A stretch of 57,466 nucleotides of DNA from Clostridia bacterium (GCA_009928985.1 SABL01000003.1:1-57466); one strand, 5' to 3'. Shown: positions 16,714-25,621, counted from the first letter of the stretch. Notes: generated from the sequence alone by a model not told the origin. Numbers and translations are program-made.

Positions 16714-17901
16714 ATGTTAGAAATTGATTTTTTCCTGGATTTGGCGATTATCCTGATCAGTACAAAAGTGTTGGGCCTGATCACTCGGCGTCTGGAGATG
16801 CCACAGGTAGTGGGCGCCTTGATCGCCGGGGTCATCCTTGGCCCATCACTACTGGACGTCGTTTTCGAAACGGATTTCATCCACAAAATGGCGGAGTTGG
16901 GCGTGATCGCCCTGATGTTTACAGCCGGTCTGGAAACGGATACCGACGAACTGAAAAAGAGTGGCAAAGCGTCTCTGGTGATTGCCCTGTTTGGTGTCCT
17001 CGTGCCCTTAGGTGGCGGTTTTCTCGTCTCTTGGCTTTTTGCCGGTTCCTCGCTGGCCCAGATGACCAAGATCGAGTTGCTCCAGCACATCTTCATCGGG
17101 GTCATTCTGACTGCGACCTCGGTGAGCATCACCGTCGAAACCTTGCGTGAAATGGGCTATCTGAAATCTCCCACGGGAACGGCCATTCTGGGGGCGGCGG
17201 TCATTGACGATATTATCGGCATTGTGGTGTACACCTTTGTTTCCAGCATGGCGGACGAGACCGTCAGCTTGATGAGTGTGGTCACTCGCATCGTACTTTT
17301 CTTCCTGTTTGCTGCAGTCATCGGCGTCATTTTCTATCTGGTCTTCAAATTTCTCAGCTATCGCTATGGCAAGAAGCGCCGCGTCCCGATCTATGGCCTC
17401 GTTTTTGCCCTGTTGCTCTCCTATGCGGCCGAACGATTTTTCGGCATCGCCGATATCACTGGCGCCTATCTGGCCGGCTTGATCATTTCCAATGTCCGGC
17501 AGGCTGACTACATTTCGAGCAAATTCGAAGTCCTGTCCTATATGCTGCTGTCGCCAATCTTTTTTGCCAGCATTGGCCTGCAAACCCGCTTGTCCGGTCT
17601 GTCCGGCAGCATTCTGGCATTCTCGGCGGTTTTGCTGGTGGTTGCCATCGGGTCCAAAGTCATCGGCTGCGGTCTGGGCGCCAAGATCATGGGCTATCGT
17701 GGCAAGGATCCGCTGCGCATCGGGGTCGGCATGATTTCGCGTGGTGAAGTGGCCCTGATCTTGGCCGGAAAAGGGGCGGCGATTGGCCTGATGAACAACA
17801 CCTTGTTCGCGCCCCTGATCCTGGTTGTCGTGATCACCACCCTCCTGACGCCCGTGCTTTTGAAATTGGTTTACAAAGGCGATACTGCTGCCATTCCCTA
17901 A
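16714..17901 (+). CDS. CPA2-family cation:proton antiporter
   Basis: A 395-residue Na+(K+)/H+ antiporter with about 11-12 membrane helices. Family marks are the start LITRRLEMPQVVGALIAGVILGP, the LMFTAGLETD motif in helix 3-4, ATSVSITVETLREMG, GAAVIDDIIGIVVYTF with the conserved ion-binding Asp pair, ADITGAYLAGLIIS, and the C-terminal GVGMISRGEVALILAGKG. No regulatory RCK/TrkA-N domain is attached. GAGGTGG precedes the ATG. It is monocistronic between the deacetylase and the LacI-controlled operon. Confidence 0.88.
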   Translation: MLEIDFFLDLAIILISTKVLGLITRRLEMPQVVGALIAGVILGPSLLDVVFETDFIHKMAELGVIALMFTAGLETDTDELKKSGKASLVIALFGVLVPLGGGFLVSWLFAGSSLAQMTKIELLQHIFIGVILTATSVSITVETLREMGYLKSPTGTAILGAAVIDDIIGIVVYTFVSSMADETVSLMSVVTRIVLFFLFAAVIGVIFYLVFKFLSYRYGKKRRVPIYGLVFALLLSYAAERFFGIADITGAYLAGLIISNVRQADYISSKFEVLSYMLLSPIFFASIGLQTRLSGLSGSILAFSAVLLVVAIGSKVIGCGLGAKIMGYRGKDPLRIGVGMISRGEVALILAGKGAAIGLMNNTLFAPLILVVVITTLLTPVLLKLVYKGDTAAIP

Positions 17902-17929
17902 GTTTTATAAAGGTGTTTTACAAAACATG

Positions 17930-17958
17930 TTGACAGCGATCAGGTACGATGCTATCTT
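17930..17958 (+). promoter_or_regulatory. Promoter of the aldo/keto reductase operon
   Basis: Near-consensus promoter: TTGACA, 17-base spacer, TATCTT. It lies 54 bases before the first gene of the operon. Confidence 0.75.
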
Positions 17959-17964
17959 TAAAGA

Positions 17965-17978
17965 GCGAAACGTTTCGC
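17965..17978 (+). promoter_or_regulatory. LacI-family operator
   Basis: A perfect 14-base palindrome GCGAAACGTTTCGC just downstream of the -10 box, covering the expected transcription start. Its CG-centred form fits LacI/GalR-family operators. The likely repressor is the LacI-type protein encoded second in the same operon, giving autoregulation. Confidence 0.75.
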
Positions 17979-18011
17979 GCAGCTTTTTAAACCAGATTTG
18001 GAGGTCCCCCG

Positions 18012-19043
18012 ATGGCAGCATGCGTTGATCCCGATCTCGTTCCCAAGCGCCGCCTGGTCACAGGCGAATGGATCCCCGGCATCGGCATGGGGACCTTTGG
18101 CTCGGACAACTGCACAGCGCAGCAAATTTCAGATGCCGTGGCTGGTGCGATCCGGTCTGGCTATCGTCTATTTGACTGTGCCTCGGTCTATGGCAATGAA
18201 GCCCAGATCGGCCAGGTCTTTGCTGGTGCGATCGCAGACGGCAGCGTCACGCGCGAGGAACTCTTTATTACTTCCAAGGTCTGGAATGACAAGCATGGCC
18301 ACAACGATGTCCTGCTATCTTGTGCCCAATCCATAAAGGATCTCCGACTGAACCAGATCGATTTGTATTTCATCCACTGGCCTTTTCCCAATTACCATGC
18401 ACCGGGTTGCTCCGGCGATGCACGATCTCCAGATGCCGTACCGTTTTCGGTGGAGCGCTTCATGGCGACTTGGCGCCAGATGGAGCGGCTCCATGACATG
18501 GGGCTTGTGCGCCACATCGGCATGTCCAACATGACGATCCCGAAGCTCGAGGCTGTCCTGCCCCTGTGCCGGATCCGGCCGGTCGCGCTCGAGATGGAAC
18601 TGCATCCGAGTTTCCAGCAGCCCGAGCTTTTCCAGTATTGTCTCGACCACGACATTCTGCCGATCGGCTTCTCCCCGATTGGCTCGCCGGCCCGCCCGGC
18701 CCGGGATACATCCGAGACCGATGTGGTCGATCTGGAAATGCCGGAGATTGTTGCCGCGGCCCGAAATCACAACATCCACCCGGCCCTGGTTTGCCTGAAA
18801 TGGGCAGTCCAGCGAGGTCAGGTGCCGATCCCTTTTTCCGTTCATGAATCCCATTATAGTGCCAATCTTCGCTGCGTGACCGAAGATCCCTTAAGTGACG
18901 ACGAAATGGCCGCGATTGCAGCAGCTGACAAAAACTGCCGCCTGATCAAGGGCCAAGTCTTTCTCTGGGAAGGTGCCCGTGGTTGGGAGGATCTCTGGGA
19001 TCTGGATGGCACGATCACCGGATCCAGCCTGAGCCTGGGCTGA
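18012..19043 (+). CDS. Aldo/keto reductase
   Basis: A 343-residue NAD(P)H-dependent carbonyl reductase of the AKR superfamily. The catalytic tetrad is visible: Asp in RLFDCASVYGNEAQIG, Tyr in the same motif, Lys in LFITSKVWND and His in DLYFIHWPFPN. The GLVRHIGMSN and HPSFQQPELFQYCLDHDI segments are also family-typical; PIPFSVHESH replaces the usual cofactor-binding IPKS motif. Length is a little above the 280-330 norm. GGAGG precedes the ATG. First gene of an operon with its own LacI repressor and a Zn alcohol dehydrogenase, so a sugar, sugar acid or polyol is the likely substrate. Confidence 0.87.
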   Translation: MAACVDPDLVPKRRLVTGEWIPGIGMGTFGSDNCTAQQISDAVAGAIRSGYRLFDCASVYGNEAQIGQVFAGAIADGSVTREELFITSKVWNDKHGHNDVLLSCAQSIKDLRLNQIDLYFIHWPFPNYHAPGCSGDARSPDAVPFSVERFMATWRQMERLHDMGLVRHIGMSNMTIPKLEAVLPLCRIRPVALEMELHPSFQQPELFQYCLDHDILPIGFSPIGSPARPARDTSETDVVDLEMPEIVAAARNHNIHPALVCLKWAVQRGQVPIPFSVHESHYSANLRCVTEDPLSDDEMAAIAAADKNCRLIKGQVFLWEGARGWEDLWDLDGTITGSSLSLG

Positions 19044-19047
19044 TATC

Positions 19048-20064
19048 ATGGCTGTCACCATCAAGGATGTTGCCCGTGCTGCCGGATTGTCGATCGCGAC
19101 AGTTTCCAAATACATGAATGGCGGCCATGTCCTGGAAAGCAATCGTGCAGCGATCGAGCTAGCCATTGCTTCGCTGGGTTATCGCGTCAATGTCGTCGCC
19201 CGTGGTTTGAAAACGCGCCGCACGATGACGGTCGGCGTCCTGATCCCATCCATCGAGCAGATTTTCAGCACGGAGATCATTGCGGCTGTGGAAAAAAAGC
19301 TCTCAGAAGCTGGCTTTTCCACCATCGTCTGCGATTGCCAGCTCGATGCAGAGCTGGAAAGCCGTAAGATGGAGATCCTCCTGGAAAAACAAGTAGACGG
19401 GATCATCACGATGCCTTTCTCAGGGTCGGCTGAACCGATCCAGAAAGCCATTGACCAGGGCGTTCCTGTTGTCTTGATTGACCGCAAAGTGGAGGGATTA
19501 TCGCTCGACACGGTGCTGGTCGACAATGAAAACCTGGCCTATCAAGCAGTGAGCCGCCTGATTGAGGCTGGCCACCGGCGCATCGGCATCGTGCTGGGGC
19601 CGGAGACCCTCTATACCTCGCAAAGACGCCTCGCGGGCTATCTGGCAGCAATGCAAACACATGGCATCCCGGTTGACCCCGGCCTGATCCACCCAAGTGA
19701 CTACCAGATCGCTGGTGGCCAGGCGGCATTCCTGGCGCTGCTTGAGCGATCCGACCGTCCGACTGCAATTTTCACCACCAATTACGAAACAACGTTCGCC
19801 GCCGGCCTGATGATCAATGAAAAGGGCTTGGCCATTCCCCAGGACTTATCCTGGATTGGCTTTGACAGTCTGAGCATGGCCCAGATTTTCAAGCCGCGAC
19901 TGACGATTGTTGTCCAGCCCATCCGGCAAATCGGCGAGACAGCCGCCCAGCTGATCCTGGAACGAGTGGCCAACGGTTTGGAACTTGCAGCCCGCGAGAT
20001 TATCTTGCCCGGTGCAATGATCGAAGGCTTATCCACAAGGTCCATCCGCAAGTATGCAGATTAA
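19048..20064 (+). CDS. LacI/GalR-family transcriptional repressor
   Basis: A 338-residue repressor. The N-terminal helix-turn-helix and hinge (VTIKDVARAAGLSIATVSKY through LGYRVNVVARGLKT) is a textbook LacI domain, followed by a periplasmic-binding-protein-like sensor (from about residue 60, VGVLIPSIEQIFSTEI; DGIITMPFSG; GHRRIGIVLGP; LSWIGFDSL). It lies four bases after the aldo/keto reductase gene and before the alcohol dehydrogenase. A perfect palindrome on the operon promoter is the obvious target. The inducer is probably the sugar or polyol handled by the two flanking oxidoreductases. Confidence 0.92.
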   Translation: MAVTIKDVARAAGLSIATVSKYMNGGHVLESNRAAIELAIASLGYRVNVVARGLKTRRTMTVGVLIPSIEQIFSTEIIAAVEKKLSEAGFSTIVCDCQLDAELESRKMEILLEKQVDGIITMPFSGSAEPIQKAIDQGVPVVLIDRKVEGLSLDTVLVDNENLAYQAVSRLIEAGHRRIGIVLGPETLYTSQRRLAGYLAAMQTHGIPVDPGLIHPSDYQIAGGQAAFLALLERSDRPTAIFTTNYETTFAAGLMINEKGLAIPQDLSWIGFDSLSMAQIFKPRLTIVVQPIRQIGETAAQLILERVANGLELAAREIILPGAMIEGLSTRSIRKYAD

Positions 20065-20082
20065 ATCCGCAAGTTTGCGGAT
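20065..20082 (+). repeat. Inverted repeat between lacI-type and adh genes
   Basis: ATCCGCAA-GT-TTGCGGAT forms an 8-bp stem right after the repressor stop codon. No T-run follows, so it may be an RNA-processing or attenuation hairpin or a protein site. Confidence 0.4.
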
Positions 20083-20133
20083 TAGATAAAACCGGGGAAC
20101 TACACCCCCAAGAGTGTCAAAGGAGAAACGACC

Positions 20134-21204
20134 ATGAACCAGATCCCAGAAACAATGCTCGCCGCCTACCTGCCTGGCAACAGCACCGTCGACCTCAAGG
20201 AAGTTGAAATCCCCGAGCCCGGCCATGGCCAGGTTCTGATCCGGACCAAATCCTCGACCATCTGCGGCAGCGACATCCGCGCCATCTACCGCGAGCATCT
20301 CGGCAAAGGTCCGGAAGGCTACCAGAACAAGATCGCCGGCCATGAACCGGCCGGCCAGATCGTCAAATGCGGCCCCGGAATGCGCCGTTTCAAAGAAGGC
20401 GACCGCGTCATCATTTACCACATCAGTGGCTGCGGCATCTGCATGGATTGCCGTCAGGGCTTCATGATCAGCTGCACCAGCCCCCTGCGTGCTGCCTATG
20501 GCTGGCAGCGTGATGGCGGCATGGCACCCTACATCCTGGCAGATGAAAAAGACCTCGTACCACTGCCGGATTCCCTGACCTACACCGATGGCGCCCAGGT
20601 CGCTTGCGGCTTTGGCACCGTTTATGAGGGACTGGAAAAAATCGGCATCTCCGGCAATGACGCAGTGCTCGTCGTCGGTCTCGGCCCAGTCGGCCTGGCC
20701 ACCCTGATGCTGGCCAAATCACTCGGCGCCAACAAGCTGATCGGTGTCGATGTCAACCCGGACCGCTGCCAGCTCGCCCTCGACAAAGGCCTGGCGGACA
20801 CTGTCTTCATCTCCGGCCCGGATACCCTCGCTCAAGTGCTTGAAGCCACCGGCGGCCAAGGCGTGGAACGCGCGATCGACTGCTCCGGCCACACGTCCGG
20901 TCGTCAGCTTGCCATCCGCGCCACCCGCAAATGGGGCCGGATCGCCTTTGTCGGCGAAGGTGGCACCGTTGAGTTCAATCCCAGCCCCGACATGCTCCAT
21001 GACCAGAAGACCATCTACGGCTCCTGGGTCACCAGCATCTGGAAAATGGAAGAGCTCGTCTCCAAAATCGTCCGCTGGGGCATCCACCCGGAAGATCTCG
21101 TCACCCACCGCTTCACATTGGACAAAGCCGACGAAGCTTACGCCCTGATGGCCAGCGGCAATTGCGGCAAAGTTGCCGTTGTTTTCGACGAAGAGGTTAA
21201 GTAA
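20134..21204 (+). CDS. Zinc-dependent medium-chain alcohol (polyol) dehydrogenase
   Basis: A 356-residue MDR enzyme oxidising an alcohol or polyol with NAD(P). Catalytic zinc ligands are in STICGSDIRA and IAGHEPAGQI; the structural-zinc cysteines are in GCGICMDCRQGFMISC; the Rossmann motif is VLVVGLGPVGLATLMLAKSL. It resembles sorbitol/threonine dehydrogenases. AAAGGAG precedes the ATG. Third gene of the LacI-controlled operon. Codons end almost always in C, as in the hydrogenase genes, unlike the flanking surface-protein genes, which suggests high expression. The exact substrate cannot be named. Confidence 0.88.
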   Translation: MNQIPETMLAAYLPGNSTVDLKEVEIPEPGHGQVLIRTKSSTICGSDIRAIYREHLGKGPEGYQNKIAGHEPAGQIVKCGPGMRRFKEGDRVIIYHISGCGICMDCRQGFMISCTSPLRAAYGWQRDGGMAPYILADEKDLVPLPDSLTYTDGAQVACGFGTVYEGLEKIGISGNDAVLVVGLGPVGLATLMLAKSLGANKLIGVDVNPDRCQLALDKGLADTVFISGPDTLAQVLEATGGQGVERAIDCSGHTSGRQLAIRATRKWGRIAFVGEGGTVEFNPSPDMLHDQKTIYGSWVTSIWKMEELVSKIVRWGIHPEDLVTHRFTLDKADEAYALMASGNCGKVAVVFDEEVK

Positions 21205-21223
21205 GCGGTCGCGTTCGCGAGTT

Positions 21224-21239
21224 GCGAGCTGTGGCTCGC
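21224..21239 (+). terminator. Possible terminator hairpin after adh
   Basis: GCGAGC-TGTG-GCTCGC, 19 bases after the stop codon. No T-tract follows, so termination is uncertain. Nothing else is seen until the promoter at 21406. Confidence 0.3.
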
Positions 21240-21405
21240 TGCTGATTGCAGCTCAACGCGCGTGATGGGTGGCATTGACGGCGGCATTTGCCACGATTGT
21301 GCCAGACTTGGCGCGGAGGGTGGTGTGATTCCGGCAATTACCACGTCATGCCGAACAGGCGAACCAGTCAAATATGTCCAAATATGTCTACAAAGTGAGT
21401 TGGTG

Positions 21406-21434
21406 TTGTCAAAATAGTGCCATTGGCGTATAAT
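21406..21434 (+). promoter_or_regulatory. Strong sigma-A promoter of the surface-protein operon
   Basis: TTGTCA, exactly 17 bases, TATAAT. Transcription should begin near 21441, so the structured leader described next is the 5' end of the mRNA. Confidence 0.75.
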
Positions 21435-21440
21435 AACGAT

Positions 21441-21538
21441 GGACTTTGGATGCTATGATGATCTGGCCTTATTGTGGACGCTTTGGCCAGATATGAGCAA
21501 CTAGCGTAACCGGCTGAAAAGCCGGTTATATTTTTTTT
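21441..21538 (+). ncRNA. Structured leader RNA with terminator, copy A
   Basis: The leader contains GCTATGATG, then a perfect 8-bp hairpin (ATCTGGCC 21461-21468 with GGCCAGAT 21485-21492) whose 16-base loop holds TGGACGCTT, then ATGAGCAACTAGCG leading straight into an intrinsic terminator (AACCGGC-TGAAAA-GCCGGTT, 21508-21527, then a run of T). GCTA (21452-21455) can pair with TAGC (21502-21505) to enclose the hairpin. The same order of motifs occurs at 31.9 kb. It lies 30 bases before the gene for a small exported protein. This is the layout of a riboswitch or attenuator; I could not match it to a known family. Confidence 0.6.
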
Positions 21539-21570
21539 GATCGGAGTCATCCTGGACAGGGGGTGTCACG

Positions 21571-22155
21571 ATGAAAGTCAGACGAAGCGTATTGGTCCTT
21601 TTGGTGATCCTTGCCGTTGCCTTGACGTATCAAGTCCAGGCTTTTCTGTCTGCTGAAATCAAGAACAAAACTACGCTCGATGTGACCAATCCGGAGCAGG
21701 CAATTGTTGCTTTCCCGGATGATCTGGTACTTTTTGTCGAACAAACCGTTCAAGTGACCTCAGATGAAAGTGCGCTCACAGAGGAATCTCTTGTGGAAGT
21801 GACTGACGCATCCCACAACGTCGAAATCACAAACCACTCCAGTCGCCTGATGACTGTGCGCATCGAGTGTGACATGGAACAATTGATTATTGATGATCTG
21901 GTTGTCAGCCCGGGTCTGACGGAACGCGCCAGCATCCAGGTCGCCGAAGATCTTGAAAGTGGATTAGCGACCTTGATAATCCATGCCAGCTGGGAAGGTG
22001 GCACGGCGGATATCCGCACGCCGCTGTCGGTGAAAGTCCATCAGATTGAAACATTTGAATCAAAAGGATCAGCTGAACCATCAGATTTAGTGGAAGTGAC
22101 CGAGCAAGGCCTTGAACTTGCAAGTCCAGAAACACTCTCAACCATCGGAGAATAA
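21571..22155 (+). CDS. Small exported protein, TasA/DUF1102-like
   Basis: A 194-residue protein with a basic, hydrophobic N-terminal export signal (KVRRSVLVLLVILAVALTYQVQAF) followed by a beta-rich domain. The sequence just after the signal (LDVTNPEQAIVAFPDD) parallels that of the exported protein at 25.8 kb (LKITNTNTALLALVP), which suggests a shared fold of the SipW-substrate/DUF1102 type. GGGGGTG precedes the ATG. It is the first gene after the structured leader and is followed by a DUF5305-like gene and a two-component system. It is probably a surface or matrix protein processed by the SipW-type peptidase of this locus; that is an inference. Confidence 0.6.
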   Translation: MKVRRSVLVLLVILAVALTYQVQAFLSAEIKNKTTLDVTNPEQAIVAFPDDLVLFVEQTVQVTSDESALTEESLVEVTDASHNVEITNHSSRLMTVRIECDMEQLIIDDLVVSPGLTERASIQVAEDLESGLATLIIHASWEGGTADIRTPLSVKVHQIETFESKGSAEPSDLVEVTEQGLELASPETLSTIGE

Positions 22156-22206
22156 CGTCAGTCAACCTTGCTTGTTGACAGCAGGCCAATCGAAAGTGGA
22201 CGCATT

Positions 22207-23277
22207 ATGGCCAAGATTGTGGTTCCCTTTTTCCACGAAAAAATCTGGATTCCGATTGCCCTTGCAATCCTGAGCCTTGGATTCGCCACCGGAGCCGTCC
22301 GGGCATTCCAACAATCTTCTGTAACTGAACAGACACACGTCACAAACACAATTGTGGAAGATATCCTGCTAGATTATGCAGCTCAGATGCGATCGAGCAC
22401 CTTGTATCCCGATGGTGGAGACTTAGTGGCCAAAGACCTGATCTTGACAGGTCTGCTCGAACAGTTCAACACTCTGTCTGAAGTTAAGATCACGGCGCAA
22501 GAACCTTTGGAGATGGAGCTGCGCAGTGAACTGTCTTATCAGATCCAGACTAAAGACCTGTGGCAGAGCCAGCCGGCCATCATGAGTGTCAAGGTGAGCC
22601 GTTCGGAACCGACAACCCAGGTGACATTGCCTCATGCTGCCCATCTGGATTTCGGTCCAATATACGAATTTATCCATAAGGTTGATGAGGAAACTCAGAT
22701 CCGGGCCAACACCGTGCTCGTCCTCAACCTCCATGTAACAGGCAACTTGTCAGATCTTGAAGGACAGATGGTACATCAGGTGGATCAAGCCATGAGCTTG
22801 CCTTTTGAACTGGCTGCCCCCTATGTTCGATATGTTGGAACACCGGAAAGCAAGGTCAAGTCAACCACCACAACTTTGACAGTAACGTCGGCAACCCAGC
22901 CCGGGTTTCACTTGTTTGGCATCATGGTCCCGCTGCTCCTGGCCAGAATCGCTTTTAGCCTGCTGGCATTGATTGCGATGGGTCTGGCTCTTTTGCTGGT
23001 GTGGCGTCACAGATTGCAGAGGAAAGAGCAGAGGGGCCACTCTTTAGCGTCTGTCCGAAAAGTGGAGAACAAGAACAAAAGCAAAATCCTTACTGTTCCG
23101 ATGCCCTTCAGTCTGGAGCGGGAATGGGCTGTGCCTCTGAACCGTTTGCAGGACTTGGTGACCCTGGCAGAGGACAAGGAAGAAAAAGTCTTCAAATACA
23201 TCGATGCTACAGGCACGACGTACTATTTGATCACACCCACTGTGACGTTTTATTGTGTTGTGCCAAGTTTGCATTGA
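22207..23277 (+). CDS. DUF5305-like membrane protein
   Basis: A 356-residue protein with an N-terminal membrane helix (about residues 10-30), a large extracytoplasmic domain to about residue 230, a second helix (residues about 240-265, LFGIMVPLLLARIAFSLLALIAM) and a cytoplasmic tail ending in a small domain (EREWAVPLNRLQDLVTLAED). The topology and the pattern of the outer domain fit DUF5305, a family I recall mainly from haloarchaea next to SipW-like peptidases. The track start is TTG 22168; ATG 22207 is preferred, though its ribosome binding site (AAGTGG) is weak. It may assemble, anchor or sense the exported proteins of this locus. Confidence 0.6.
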   Translation: MAKIVVPFFHEKIWIPIALAILSLGFATGAVRAFQQSSVTEQTHVTNTIVEDILLDYAAQMRSSTLYPDGGDLVAKDLILTGLLEQFNTLSEVKITAQEPLEMELRSELSYQIQTKDLWQSQPAIMSVKVSRSEPTTQVTLPHAAHLDFGPIYEFIHKVDEETQIRANTVLVLNLHVTGNLSDLEGQMVHQVDQAMSLPFELAAPYVRYVGTPESKVKSTTTTLTVTSATQPGFHLFGIMVPLLLARIAFSLLALIAMGLALLLVWRHRLQRKEQRGHSLASVRKVENKNKSKILTVPMPFSLEREWAVPLNRLQDLVTLAEDKEEKVFKYIDATGTTYYLITPTVTFYCVVPSLH

Positions 23278-23318
23278 TGTACTTTTAGCTTGCATGAAGT
23301 CTTGAAGGTAGAATCGTC

Positions 23319-24977
23319 ATGATTCGGATTTTGACAGGTCATGGACCGTTACTGGGTCGTTTAAGGCAAGTGCTGGTCATAGACCGAACCAATCTGGTGC
23401 GTGTCTACCGAACCTGTGCGCTGGTGCTGATTGCCATTGCGTATCTGGCGCGATTCCCCGTCGAACCCCTGGCTTACAAAATGGCTGTTGTCATTTGTCT
23501 GGCGCTGGCTGTCCTCCTGCTGCAGAAGTTGTTTGACCTCTCGAACCAGAAGCCGCGCACACTCCGCTTTTTGGTCCTGGTTGAAATCATTGGCATCGAT
23601 CTCATTCTGCTGTCAACCGGCGGTTTGACCAGCCCGTTCATCTGGTACGCCACCTGTCCGGCCTTGATTGCTTCCGCTTATCTCTCACCTGGATTTGCCT
23701 GGCTGGCGCTGACTTTTTTTCTGGGAACAGGAGTCGGCATCAATTATTTCCTGTTCAATCCCAGCCAGATTACTCTTGGCGACCTGATCCTGAGAAATGC
23801 CCAGCTGATCCTGGTGTTCATTTTGATCAATCTCATGGTTGTGCTTCTTTCTGGTTTGCTGCGAAAGCTGCAGACACTGGAAAAATACCAGGAAGAGGCA
23901 ATGGATACGGTCCTTTCGCTTTACCAGTTCATGGAAGCGTTGAATGCGCATAGCACCCGCGAAGAGCTGTTCTCGGTATTGCCGGCGTACACCGTCAGAC
24001 TGACCCACTGTGAACCATGCATTTTCTGGATCCGGGACAAAGGACAGGTCTATGCATCAAAACAGCTGAGCAAACAGGAACGGTCAGACTTCAAGTCGAT
24101 TTTCCGGCAGCCGCTTCCTGAAAATAAGATGGAGCTGGCCTTGGTCAATGTGAACGGCCAGCTTTACTGGCAGGTACCGATTCAATCTCATGCTGAATAT
24201 TTTGGCCGGATCCTGGCATGCCCCTGGGGTGTCAGCAGCATCGAAAAGGAACAGGCGCAAAAGCTCATTCATTTTATTGCGGACCTGTGCGCGGTGACTT
24301 TGGAACGCTTCAATCTCGAGGCGGTCGCGGACACCTTGCTGGTGCTTGATGAACAAAACCGGATTGCCGGCGAAATCCATGACAGTGTTGCCCAGCGACT
24401 CTTTTGCATCAGTTACGGCTTGCATGGTTTGCTTGGCAAAAAAGAGGACCTGAACAATCCCGAAAGCTTGGCATGTCTGTCAGAGCTCCGGGATACAGCC
24501 CAGGCAGCCATGCGAGAACTGCGACAATCGATTTACCGCTGGAGTACCGCCAAAAACGGACAGGATTATTTCAGGACCGCAATTGAACAATTCCTGGGCG
24601 GACTGCATCGCTTGCATGGTGTCCAGACAAAGTTGAATATATCCAATGATTGCCTGGAAATTCCTGCCCGATATGAAAATGGATTCATCCGCCTGATCCG
24701 TGAAGCCTGCAGCAATGCGATCCGGCATGGTCAATGCCAAAACATCCGGATCGAGCTATGGAACGAGCTCGGCTGGATTCACCTTGCCATTACCGACGAT
24801 GGCAGTGGGTTTGAGGCAGGCACCTTTGCAGCCAGCAGGGGTCTCGGGCTTGCGAATATGAAAAACCTGGCACATGCGTTCAGGGGGACGATATCGATCA
24901 CAAGTGCCATCGGGTCTGGAACAGTCATTGACGTGGTGGTGCCGCTTGTTGACCAAAAAGGAGGAGTCCCGTGCTAA
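23319..24977 (+). CDS. NarL-class sensor histidine kinase (LiaS/DegS type)
   Basis: A 552-residue membrane sensor kinase. The N-terminal 190 residues form about six membrane helices with the STGGLTSPF motif common in such sensors, then a coiled linker and a GAF-like domain (about 210-335). The dimerisation/phosphoacceptor helix is of the HisKA_3 type (AGEIHDSVAQRLFC, His about 354), and the ATPase domain has EACSNAIRHG and ITDDGSGFE...GLGLANMKN. The response-regulator gene starts inside its last codons. Because it sits within the SipW-type surface-protein locus, it probably senses an envelope state and drives export of those proteins. Confidence 0.88.
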   Translation: MIRILTGHGPLLGRLRQVLVIDRTNLVRVYRTCALVLIAIAYLARFPVEPLAYKMAVVICLALAVLLLQKLFDLSNQKPRTLRFLVLVEIIGIDLILLSTGGLTSPFIWYATCPALIASAYLSPGFAWLALTFFLGTGVGINYFLFNPSQITLGDLILRNAQLILVFILINLMVVLLSGLLRKLQTLEKYQEEAMDTVLSLYQFMEALNAHSTREELFSVLPAYTVRLTHCEPCIFWIRDKGQVYASKQLSKQERSDFKSIFRQPLPENKMELALVNVNGQLYWQVPIQSHAEYFGRILACPWGVSSIEKEQAQKLIHFIADLCAVTLERFNLEAVADTLLVLDEQNRIAGEIHDSVAQRLFCISYGLHGLLGKKEDLNNPESLACLSELRDTAQAAMRELRQSIYRWSTAKNGQDYFRTAIEQFLGGLHRLHGVQTKLNISNDCLEIPARYENGFIRLIREACSNAIRHGQCQNIRIELWNELGWIHLAITDDGSGFEAGTFAASRGLGLANMKNLAHAFRGTISITSAIGSGTVIDVVVPLVDQKGGVPC

Positions 24978-25621
24978 GTGTGCTGTTGGTGGATGATCAT
25001 CCTCTGGTGCGCCAGGGCTTGAAGGCAGTCCTGTCCCTCGAGCCAGATCTGGCTATTGTGGGTGAGGCGGGCAGCATTGAAGGCGCCTGGTCTCTGATCC
25101 AGGCTCAAAGGCCAGACTTGATTCTTCTGGATATCCGCCTCGACCAGGAGAACGGGCTGACCATCCTGGATCGTTGCCAGAACGAACATCTGGCAAGCAA
25201 GTTTCTTGTCCTGACGTCTTCAACAACTGCCAGTGATTTTGAATCTGCCCGAGCCTCAGGGGCGTCAGGCTATGTGCTCAAGGATGCCCTGCCGGAAGAG
25301 CTGGTCTTTGCCATCCGCCTGATCGGACAAGGTCGCAAATATTACGATCCGAAAATTCTGGACCAATGGCTGGAGACACAACGTCATCCGGATCTTGAAG
25401 TTGACTCTCTCAGTGAGCGAGAATGGGATGTGCTTTCAGCGCTGGGCGAGGGGTTGTCGAACAGGGAAATCGCCGAAAAATTATACATCAGCATTTTCAC
25501 CGTCAAGAAACACGTCAGTCAAATCTTGGCCAAATTGAGCCTTGCTGACCGGACACAGGCAGCCCTGTATGCCTTGTCCCGGCAAATGGACAATCAAATG
25601 GATGTGACCAGCAAACACTGA
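24971..25621 (+). CDS. NarL/LuxR-type response regulator
   Basis: A 216-residue partner of the preceding kinase. The receiver has the acidic pair in LLVDDHPLVRQG, the phosphoacceptor Asp in LILLDIRLDQ (about residue 54) and the conserved Lys in GYVLKDALPEE. The LuxR-type helix-turn-helix is LSEREWDVLSALGEGLSNRE through VKKHVSQILAKL. Start is GTG, backed by AAGGAGGAG, and overlaps the kinase gene by seven bases. Likely targets are the promoters in this locus, including the divergent region at 26.4 kb, but no binding site is evident. Confidence 0.92.
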   Translation: MLSVLLVDDHPLVRQGLKAVLSLEPDLAIVGEAGSIEGAWSLIQAQRPDLILLDIRLDQENGLTILDRCQNEHLASKFLVLTSSTTASDFESARASGASGYVLKDALPEELVFAIRLIGQGRKYYDPKILDQWLETQRHPDLEVDSLSEREWDVLSALGEGLSNREIAEKLYISIFTVKKHVSQILAKLSLADRTQAALYALSRQMDNQMDVTSKH

